From Acidicapsa dinghuensis (lineage in GTDB: Bacteria; Acidobacteriota; Terriglobia; Terriglobales; Acidobacteriaceae): 64,000 bases of DNA. Positions 58,672 to 64,000 of the stretch are shown in pieces. How positions within the stretch are numbered: position 1 is the first letter of the stretch; the number at the start of each line of letters is the position of its first letter. The stretch lies in the NCBI RefSeq assembly GCF_025685685.1, contig NZ_JAGSYH010000008.1, forward strand, positions 186,001-250,000, read 5' to 3'. A program made the translations under genes and the position numbers. Below the pieces are notes generated by a model. That model was not told where the DNA came from and ran no database searches. It was given only the letters and a program-made list of their open reading frames with translations.

Positions 58672-58693
58672 AAAGTCTCCTCTTTAGCCTGAA

Positions 58694-59074
58694 CTACGCC
58701 ACAAACCACTCCCACTGCTCCTCAGTAAGCGGCACCACCGACAATCTCCCAATCAGCACCAGCGGCGACTGCGCAAACAGCGGCTCAGCCTTAATCGACG
58801 CCAGCGTCTTCGGCGTCTTCAGCCGCTTGCCCACCTTCACCTTCACCACCGGCACCTTCGGATCGGTCGCATCCACACTCACCACCGTCCCCGTCCCCAC
58901 CGCCGTCTTCTCATCGCCCGTGTGGTAAAAGATCCACTTCGTCCCCTTCGGCATCTCGCGCAGATGCTTCACCGCCGTAGGATTCGTCACCCCATCCCAC
59001 ACCGTCTCCTTGTCCCGGAGAAAGTCATCAAAGGAATACACATCCGGTTCTGTCTTAAAAAGGAAATAGCTCAT
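58694..59074 (-). CDS. EVE-domain protein
   Basis: A 126-residue PUA-like protein of the EVE (formerly DUF55) family: MSYFLFKTEPDVYSFDDFLR at the start, ETVWDGVTNPTAVKHLREM near residue 23, KWIFYHTGDEKTAVGTGTV near 46 and the closing VLIGRLSVVPLTEEQWEWF. EVE domains bind modified bases in nucleic acids and often couple to restriction-like effectors, but stand-alone forms are common in housekeeping contexts. No effector domain is present here. Located before the toxin-antitoxin pair. Modified-base recognition is inferred from the family. Confidence 0.93.
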   Translation of the reverse strand: MSYFLFKTEPDVYSFDDFLRDKETVWDGVTNPTAVKHLREMPKGTKWIFYHTGDEKTAVGTGTVVSVDATDPKVPVVKVKVGKRLKTPKTLASIKAEPLFAQSPLVLIGRLSVVPLTEEQWEWFVA

Positions 59075-59117
59075 ATCCTCGCCATCTTACTTCGTCTCAG
59101 CAGTCCTCTGTCAGGAA

Positions 59118-59417
59118 TTACGCCGCAGTTACCCGTTCAACCGCAAGACGCAGTCCCATTGCTCTTAGGATAGCGGCCAGACTGCGAAGCTCTGGATTGC
59201 CGTCCTCGGAGAGCGTTCGATAAAGCTGAGTCGGGTTCAAGCTCGCCTGCTTGGCAATCACAGGTACACCCCCGAACGCCTTCGCCAACTGGCGCAGCGC
59301 AATCAAAAGCTCCCCTTGCTCCCCATCCTCAAGAATGCTGTTCAGCAACTGGACCGCATATTCCGGATCCTCGCGAAAACGCTCAGCCATCGCATCATCA
59401 TGAGATCGATCGTTCAT
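59118..59417 (-). CDS. HigA-like antitoxin (helix-turn-helix)
   Basis: A 99-residue DNA-binding antitoxin. The first half, FREDPEYAVQLLNSILEDGE, is the neutralising part. The HTH follows: LLIALRQLAKAFGGVPVIAKQASLNPTQLYR starts a 4-helix HTH, and LSEDGNPELRSLAAILRAMGLRL closes it. This is the 'addiction module antidote' type that partners RelE/HigB-like toxins in toxin-first operons. It overlaps the toxin gene upstream by 4 bases (ATGA). It probably represses the operon through the palindrome at 59763-59776. Confidence 0.88.
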   Translation of the reverse strand: MNDRSHDDAMAERFREDPEYAVQLLNSILEDGEQGELLIALRQLAKAFGGVPVIAKQASLNPTQLYRTLSEDGNPELRSLAAILRAMGLRLAVERVTAA

Positions 59418-59758
59418 TTCGCCTCCTTACTCGCATTCCTGCGTTGCCAGTCTCTCCAGTAATCGCAAGCCTTATCGATATCTGCGCTTTGACTTCCCTT
59501 GTCGCCACCGCAGAGCAGCAAAATGACCTTTGCGCCAGACATCGCGTAATACACTCGGATTCCAGGCCCAACGTCGATACGCAACTCCCAGATTCCGTCC
59601 TGGCAAAACTTATGATCTCCGAAGTTGCCGAACTCGACCCGATTCACCCTCCGGTCAACCGCAATTCGAAGCTTGGTATCACGCAATCTGCAATGCCATT
59701 CCTCGAATACGTCCTTCCCTTCGACTGTCAGGTAATGACGAATTTCATACGCATTCAT
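59414..59758 (-). CDS. RelE/HigB-like toxin
   Basis: A 114-residue toxin of the RelE/ParE superfamily, HigB2-like branch. Seen: EIRHYLTVEGKDVFEEWHCR at the start, RVNRVEFGNFGDHKFCQDGIWELRID near residue 40, GIRVYYAMSGAKVILLLCGGDKGSQSADI near 67 with the usual Lys/Arg for ribosome-dependent mRNA cleavage. Toxin-first order with a 4-base overlap to the antitoxin. ATG 59758 has no ribosome-binding site; a TATAAA lies only about seven bases upstream inside a palindrome, so the transcript may be leaderless. Ribosome-dependent mRNA interferase activity is the family expectation. Confidence 0.87.
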   Translation of the reverse strand: MNAYEIRHYLTVEGKDVFEEWHCRLRDTKLRIAVDRRVNRVEFGNFGDHKFCQDGIWELRIDVGPGIRVYYAMSGAKVILLLCGGDKGSQSADIDKACDYWRDWQRRNASKEAK

Positions 59759-59762
59759 AGTT

Positions 59763-59776
59763 TCGTTTATAAACGA
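59763..59776 (-). promoter_or_regulatory. Perfect palindrome at the toxin-antitoxin promoter
   Basis: TCGTTTATAAACGA (59763-59776) is a perfect 14-base palindrome ending five bases before the toxin ATG on the minus strand. It contains TATAAA, a good -10 element. Position and symmetry suit an operator bound by the HTH antitoxin, and the spacing suggests transcription starts at or near the ATG. Confidence 0.6.
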
Positions 59777-59820
59777 TCTTCCCGCAAGATTTATTTAAGC
59801 TTCTACATGCATTACCGTCT

Positions 59821-60090
59821 TCATCGCGGCTTCCAGCTGGCCCCGCCATGGTACGTATCCGCCCGCAGATCAAACATCCGCCCACACGCGGCGCACCGGA
59901 AGCCATGCGCCAAAACATCGTCGGGCCACACCGGTTGAAACACATCGCGTAGCGGGCAGCTTGCTTCTATAAGGACAAAGATTCCTTGATCGACAATCTC
60001 GATGAGTTGTCGGACAACATCCTTATATTCCCCAGGAGTGGAGAAATTTATCCGCTCAGAAAACCCCGCGCACTTAGTGCACCCCGCCAT
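59821..60090 (-). CDS. Small CxxC protein, unknown
   Basis: An 89-residue protein. The N-terminal MAGCTKCAGFSERINF holds one CxxC; the C-terminal GFRCAACGRMFDLRADTYHGG holds a second one, with HG nearby, so a single zinc ribbon is likely. In between lies LIEIVDQGIFVLIEASCPLRDV. GAGGGCG precedes ATG 60090, and the gene follows the OB/HD nuclease gene by 9 bases, so the two are cotranscribed. Role unknown; a small zinc protein accompanying a nuclease is the inference. Confidence 0.65.
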   Translation of the reverse strand: MAGCTKCAGFSERINFSTPGEYKDVVRQLIEIVDQGIFVLIEASCPLRDVFQPVWPDDVLAHGFRCAACGRMFDLRADTYHGGASWKPR

Positions 60091-60099
60091 CGCACGCCC

Positions 60100-61101
60100 T
60101 CAGCTTTTCGACTCGTCAGCATTGAGCCACGCCCGCGAATTCAACATAGTCCGCTGATCCAGCGCCCAGATCCTATCCGTCATCTCATCCGCCGCCCGTC
60201 CCATCCGTTCCGACTTCTGAAACTCCGTCATCAGCGTCTGCATCTTCGCATCCATGTCATCCAGAAAATTCAGCATCAGCGCCTCCGGAATCATCGGCAA
60301 CTTCGGCGACCCAAACTCCAGCTTCCCGTGATGACTCAGGATCATATGCAGCACCAGCGTCTTCAACCTCGGCGGAAATCCCGGCAGCGCATCCATCGTC
60401 TTCTCCACCAGCGAAGCCCCAATCTGAATATGCCCCAGCAGTTGCCCCTCCAGCGTGTACTCAAACCCCGTCGCCCACGCCAGCTCGCGAATCTTTCCAA
60501 TGTCGTGCAGAATCACGCCCGTCAAAACCAAATCCCGCATCAGGATCGGATAATGCGGCACCACACGATCAGCCAGCCCAATCAAACTCACCACATGCTC
60601 CAGCAACCCGCCCAGCCATGCATGATGCAACTGCTTCGCCGCCGGAGCCTCGCGAAACGCCCCACTTACCGCAGGATCGGCCAGCACCGCCTCTACCAGC
60701 CGTTTCAGATCCGGCTCGGTAAAGCTCGCCACAGCCTGCTGCAGCTTCACCCATAACTCCGCAACGTCATACGTAGTCGCAGGTAGCAGATCGGCGCGCT
60801 CATACTCCACCTCCATCACGCCGCGCAGCATGTCCACCTTTAACTGCAGCGTGCCATCGAACTTCGAGACACACCCTCGAATCTTCACCACATCGCCCTT
60901 TTCAAAATCCGGAGCAATCCGGTGATCCGTCACATCCCAAACCCGCGCCTCGATCTGCCCTGAGTTATCCCCAAGCGTCAGGCTCAGATACGGCTTCCCC
61001 GCGCGCGTCGTCCGCTGCTGCTTGCTCAGCACCAGAAACACTCCATCAAACGGCTTGTTCTCATCAAGCTTTGCCAGATCGGCTACAAAAACTTCCTTCA
61101 T
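60100..61101 (-). CDS. OB-fold plus HD-domain 3'-5' exoribonuclease-like protein (YhaM type)
   Basis: A 333-residue protein. Start ATG 61101 (MKEVFVADLAKLDENKPFDG) follows the family beginning; the open frame extends 57 residues upstream through non-coding sequence. Residues about 1-110 are an OB-fold nucleic acid-binding domain (GVFLVLSKQQRTTRAGKPYL, then LTLGDNSGQIEARVWD). The HD domain covers about 160-300: QLHHAWLGGLLEHVVSLIG, VILHDIGKIREL and LSHHGKLEFGSP. These match the YhaM/CBF1 family exonucleases in Firmicutes and Acidobacteriota. It lies 9 bases upstream of the small CxxC gene on the same transcript. Confidence 0.9.
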   Translation of the reverse strand: MKEVFVADLAKLDENKPFDGVFLVLSKQQRTTRAGKPYLSLTLGDNSGQIEARVWDVTDHRIAPDFEKGDVVKIRGCVSKFDGTLQLKVDMLRGVMEVEYERADLLPATTYDVAELWVKLQQAVASFTEPDLKRLVEAVLADPAVSGAFREAPAAKQLHHAWLGGLLEHVVSLIGLADRVVPHYPILMRDLVLTGVILHDIGKIRELAWATGFEYTLEGQLLGHIQIGASLVEKTMDALPGFPPRLKTLVLHMILSHHGKLEFGSPKLPMIPEALMLNFLDDMDAKMQTLMTEFQKSERMGRAADEMTDRIWALDQRTMLNSRAWLNADESKS

Positions 61102-61183
61102 ATTCGGGCAGCTTACAGCATTCAGCCTCCGCGCTACGACTGCGCCCAGGCTCCGGTTCTTGAAAACCCGGTACAAAACAAAA

Positions 61184-61205
61184 CTGCCGGCATCTCTGCC
61201 GGCAG
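61184..61205 (-). terminator. Terminator-like hairpin downstream of the isomerase gene
   Basis: CTGCCGGCA (61184-61192) and TGCCGGCAG (61197-61205) form a perfect 9-bp stem with loop TCTC. On the minus strand the right-hand flank is TTTTGTTTTG, a good T tract. It ends transcription from the 61355-63184 gene, 150 bases past its stop. Confidence 0.7.
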
Positions 61206-61351
61206 CCTTTACCAAACCGCAAACCGCTGTTTTGAAAGGGCACGAGTTTACTCGTGCCGTAAAAGCTGCCAAAAGAATACGGCTTTAGCCGTTGAGGGAA
61301 GTATTTCTACCCTAAGGGACCTTGCCGGCAGCCTTTACCAAATCGCAAACC
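61198..61351. repeat. Palindromic-repeat cluster with 28-base direct repeats
   Basis: A 28-base direct repeat with one mismatch, beginning GCCGGCAGCCTTTACCAAA, at 61198-61225 and 61324-61351. Between the copies lie two hairpins: GGCACGAG/CTCGTGCC with loop TTTA (61239-61246, 61251-61258) and ACGGCT/AGCCGT (61279-61284, 61287-61292). The organisation is that of REP-like elements; similar CGGCTTTAGCCG hairpins occur in Terriglobia (from memory, unsearched). The right repeat touches the end of the isomerase gene. Confidence 0.65.
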
Positions 61352-61354
61352 CCG

Positions 61355-63184
61355 CTACTGCGGACTCGTACCCTGTGGCGTAGTGCTCTGTGGTGTTGTG
61401 CTTTGCGGCGTCGTGCTCTCCGGAGCCGGTGTCGGCTTCGCCGGAGCAGGCGCTCCCGCCACCGGAGCCGCAGGCGTCAACTCAGGCGCTTGTTTCTGCG
61501 TTTCGTCCTTCGGACGCTCCTGCATGCGTGTCTTCTGTCCGTTCGAAGTCTGATGCTTCTTCTTCTTTTTCGCAGTATCGCCGTTTAGACCCAGAGGAGC
61601 CGACTGCGTCTGCCGATCCGCCACTTCCTGCGAATCCGGCGGCGCTGGCGTAAAGCTGTCCAGTTGCGGACCCTGCGGCTTCTTTTCCTTCGGCAGCTTG
61701 GCGCGATCTCTGAAACGTGTCTTCTTTTCCGGCGGAGCCTGATCCAGCGGGTTGGTGATCTCCGCCGTGGTGGCGTCCACCTGATCCTTCGGCAGCGCGC
61801 CTGCATCCTCAACCTTCGTCTCCGTCGCATTTGGCAGCGTCTCACGCGGAGCCTGTCCAAAACGAATCTTCTCGCGCTTGCCCGGCTTCTCTGAAACCGG
61901 TTTCGCAGCCTTTGATGCCTTTGCAGTACTGTTCACCGCAGGCTTGGCCGGTGTCGTGTCTGCAGACACATCCACAACCGACGCCTTGTTCTTATTGCGG
62001 AAACCTCGCTCCGTCTCGCGGAACCGTACGCGCTGCGCCTTATGCTTCTTCTTCGGCGCTGGAGGCGTATACGCGCTGTAAACCGGCTTCGTCTCCTTCG
62101 GGCTCGCTCCCGCATCCACATACCCCGGCTTGATGTCGATATACGCTTCCTCGCGCATCTCCGTCAGATACGAGCGGATCGCCGGTTCCATGCGGCTCTC
62201 AAACAAAGCCTCTTCCACCTGCGGTTCAACATCCTTGTAGGGTGCTGCTCCACCGGTGTTGTGCTCTACAACCTTGAAGATCACATAACCCTGCCGCGTC
62301 CGGATCGGGGCCGTATACTCTCCTGCCTTAAGCCCGAAAGTTGCGTCTTCAAACACCTTGTTCAGCCCGCCGCGCTGCCACTTGCCCAGATCGCCGCCCT
62401 CAGCCGCCGTCGGCCCATCGCTCTGCGCACGGGCAATTGTGTCAAAGCTGTCGCCAGCCTTCAGTTTGGCCTCAATATCATCCGCCTTGGCCTTCGCCGC
62501 CGCTACCTTCTGCGGGTCGTCCGTTCCCTCCGCGCCGCCAGCCGACACCAGAATCTCCGCCAGGTGAACGCTTTCCGGCTGCTGATACTCTGCCTTGTGC
62601 GCCTCGTAATACCGCTGCGCCTCGCCCGGAGTAATCTGCACCTTGTGCCCGATCTCCTCGCGCATCACATCCTGCGTAATGATCTGGTTGCGAATGTTCT
62701 GCTTAAAGTCCTCAAACGAAACGCCCTGCTCCTTGGCCGCCTTCTCCAGGTCGTCTATCGTCGCCAGGTTGTACTTCTTGCGAATATCGTCAAGCTGCTT
62801 GATCAGCTCGTCGTCACCCGTAATGCCCAGCTCCTTGCCTTTTGAGAGCCAGAGCTGCTGGTCGATCAGGTTACGCAGCAGATCCTTATGCCCGTCGGCG
62901 ATCTGTTGAAGTGACTCGCCACGCTGCCGCGCCGCGTCGTCCATCTCCTTCTGGGCACGCTCGTAATCGGAGCTCGAAATTACCTGGTCATTAACGCGCG
63001 CAATCGCCTGCTCCACAACCTGCCCGCCATACGCGCTTTGCGGAGCAGAATCAGAGGGATGCGCCTGGGCCTGAGCGCCTACCGTCACAAGTCCGGAAAC
63101 AAGCGCCAGCGCAGCCGCGCGAGTAAACACTCCGGAAGTGACAAACGAAGAAATTGCAGAGAAGCGGGATGGTCTTAGGGTCAT
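61355..63184 (-). CDS. SurA/PpiC-type peptidyl-prolyl isomerase with long basic tail
   Basis: A 609-residue exported protein (signal peptide about residues 20-40, ending GAQAQA). N-terminal SurA-like chaperone region, about 55-205: VVEQAIARVNDQVISSSDYE, then LRNLIDQQLWLSKGKELGI and YEAHKAEYQQPESVHLAEI. The parvulin rotamase domain follows, about 205-320: AKADDIEAKLKAGDSFDTIA, EGGDLGKWQRGGLNKVFEDA and GEYTAPIRTRQGYVIFKVVE. From about 365 to the end is a Lys/Pro/Arg-rich tail with recurring RFR/RFG pieces (RVRFRETERGFR, EKIRFGQAPRE, KTRFRDRAKLPKE) and a TTPQS repeat end. The tail is absent from classical SurA. It assists outer-membrane protein folding; tail function unknown. Confidence 0.9.
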   Translation of the reverse strand: MTLRPSRFSAISSFVTSGVFTRAAALALVSGLVTVGAQAQAHPSDSAPQSAYGGQVVEQAIARVNDQVISSSDYERAQKEMDDAARQRGESLQQIADGHKDLLRNLIDQQLWLSKGKELGITGDDELIKQLDDIRKKYNLATIDDLEKAAKEQGVSFEDFKQNIRNQIITQDVMREEIGHKVQITPGEAQRYYEAHKAEYQQPESVHLAEILVSAGGAEGTDDPQKVAAAKAKADDIEAKLKAGDSFDTIARAQSDGPTAAEGGDLGKWQRGGLNKVFEDATFGLKAGEYTAPIRTRQGYVIFKVVEHNTGGAAPYKDVEPQVEEALFESRMEPAIRSYLTEMREEAYIDIKPGYVDAGASPKETKPVYSAYTPPAPKKKHKAQRVRFRETERGFRNKNKASVVDVSADTTPAKPAVNSTAKASKAAKPVSEKPGKREKIRFGQAPRETLPNATETKVEDAGALPKDQVDATTAEITNPLDQAPPEKKTRFRDRAKLPKEKKPQGPQLDSFTPAPPDSQEVADRQTQSAPLGLNGDTAKKKKKHQTSNGQKTRMQERPKDETQKQAPELTPAAPVAGAPAPAKPTPAPESTTPQSTTPQSTTPQGTSPQ

Positions 63185-63592
63185 AGGAACTCAACAACGG
63201 GTCGTCCTCGAATCCGGCATGCCGCACACGGCGGTCTGCTCCCAATCCTCGGCTTGATCCTTAGACGCAATTGTAAACGTCCCGAAAGCACCACGCCCGT
63301 TTCGATCTGGACAGAGTCTCCTTGCTCGAACCTCAACCGCTACATTGGTCTGGCCCACCGCCGTTTTCAGCCGGCCAATAACGCGATTGAGTCTTTCCCC
63401 GCCGCACCACGTCAAACTCGGTACGATGCTATACTTTCCCACAAGATTGCTCCGTCTGCGCCGGTGGGCAGGATTGGGCCTTTGCTGTGTTTCCGGCCCT
63501 GTTTCTGGTCCTTTTTCCGGCCAGGTTCGGGTTCCTCCTCAGAGCAAGACCTTTCCCCATCGCAGCGGCAGCGTCTGGAGGTTTTTCCACTC
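63185..63592. other. Divergent promoter region of the isomerase and the S41 protease
   Basis: 408 bases between two divergent genes. Several frames are open but none has family character or a ribosome-binding site. GGAGG at 63577-63581 serves ATG 63593. No hairpin or RNA gene is evident; both promoters must be here. Confidence 0.35.
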
Positions 63593-64000
63593 ATGACTCC
63601 GCGCGTCCGCCGGGCGATTTTCTCCCTCATTGTTTTCTTCGGCATCTGCGCCGCCGCTGGAACCCTGCTGCAAAGCAGAGTAGGCGCTCAATCCGCCGTG
63701 GATGAATCCCAACTCCGCGACAATCTCAAGGCCTTCACCAGCGTCTACGCCCTCGTCGAGCAGAACTACGCCGACCCCATCACCGGCGACAAAGCCGACA
63801 CCGCCATCTACGACGGCGCCATACCCGGCATGCTGCGCGTTCTCGATCCGCATTCTTCCTTCCACGACCCGAAGGACTACGCCCGCATGCAGGAAGATCA
63901 GCGCGGCCACTACTTCGGCATCGGCATGCTGATTCAGCAGCAGAACAACAAAATCTACGTCCGCACTCCCTATGAGGGCACACCCTCTTACCGCGCGGGC
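63593..64000 (+). CDS. C-terminal processing protease (S41 family), truncated by the window end
   Basis: At least 136 residues, running off the right edge. The N-terminal signal anchor (AIFSLIVFFGICAAAGTLL) is followed by the S41 family start: LKAFTSVYALVEQNYADPI, then IYDGAIPGMLRVLDPHSSF and HYFGIGMLIQQQNN leading into the PDZ domain (VRTPYEGTPSYRAG). These are diagnostic for Ctp/CtpA proteases, which cleave C-terminal tails of envelope proteins with a Ser-Lys dyad; the dyad lies beyond the window. GGAGG is 11 bases before ATG 63593. Divergent from the PpiC-type folding factor. Confidence 0.92.
   Translation, partial: MTPRVRRAIFSLIVFFGICAAAGTLLQSRVGAQSAVDESQLRDNLKAFTSVYALVEQNYADPITGDKADTAIYDGAIPGMLRVLDPHSSFHDPKDYARMQEDQRGHYFGIGMLIQQQNNKIYVRTPYEGTPSYRAG

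Noticed and set aside
63191-63442. Short minus-strand open frame between the isomerase and the S41 gene
   Set aside because: No ribosome-binding site, no domain, lies in a divergent promoter region.
1-64000. tRNA, rRNA, CRISPR array or insertion sequence
   Set aside because: No cloverleaf-like GGTTCGAATCC arms, rRNA blocks, regular spaced repeats or transposase motifs were found on reading; a dedicated scan would be needed to exclude a missed tRNA.

Overview
The window reads as chromosomal DNA of an Acidobacteriota member, most likely class Terriglobia (subdivision 1). Evidence: a large FtsX/MacB-type permease with no ATPase (the acidobacterial 'ADOP' type, 33093-35561), an Oar-like TonB receptor with an N-terminal carboxypeptidase-regulatory-like domain (11770-15153), many secreted two-membrane-envelope proteins, moderately high GC and strong GC bias at third codon positions. 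No rRNA, tRNA, CRISPR array or transposase was recognised. The last gene (S41 protease, 63593) runs off the right end. The assignment is inference; no marker RNA gene is present.

Layout. 1-6.8 kb: YXWGXW-repeat secreted protein, then a structured leader and a four-gene locus resembling a reduced chaperone/usher system (two related small secreted subunits, a PapD-like periplasmic protein, a beta-rich outer-membrane candidate with a C-terminal regulatory-like domain), then a Tat-type hydroxypyruvate-isomerase-like protein. 7-9.8 kb: a more AT-rich two-gene unit pairing a possible pore-forming protein with a gamma-glutamylcyclotransferase-like protein. 10-29 kb: aldehyde dehydrogenase, TonB receptor, two-domain thioredoxin, and a carbohydrate block (ROK kinase, MFS sugar porter, SIS protein, two ThuA proteins, YVTN propeller, GH92 mannosidase, SH3-like lipoprotein, propeller lipoprotein, M28 peptidase). 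30-40 kb: ornithine-cyclodeaminase and creatininase family pair, C39-like protein, ADOP permease, GT39-type glycosyltransferase, DUF2203 protein, NadA and small enzymes.

40-51 kb: tatB-like, tatC and a glutaminyl-cyclase-like M28 enzyme in one overlapping operon, a degenerate GGDEF protein, TerC, NadB, hypothetical genes, then aroB-hypothetical-ubiE with overlapping ends, and a CDF metal transporter. 51.3-52.5 kb has no credible protein gene. It holds two copies of a structured, GNRA-loop-rich sequence with a compensatory base-pair change, separated by an AT-rich stretch with a consensus DnaA box. 52.5-64 kb: OsmC, PASTA protein, a chain reading aroC, def, fmt, rsmB on the minus strand, EVE protein, HigBA-like toxin-antitoxin with a palindrome at its start, OB/HD nuclease, a palindromic-repeat cluster, SurA/PpiC-type isomerase and the S41 protease.

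How it fits together: housekeeping genes (NAD and chorismate synthesis, translation start/deformylation, Tat export, folding and proteolysis of envelope proteins) alternate with secreted degradative functions typical of soil Acidobacteriota. The most unusual parts are the duplicated intergenic RNA-like element, the reduced chaperone/usher-like locus with its structured leader, and the possible pore-former unit.
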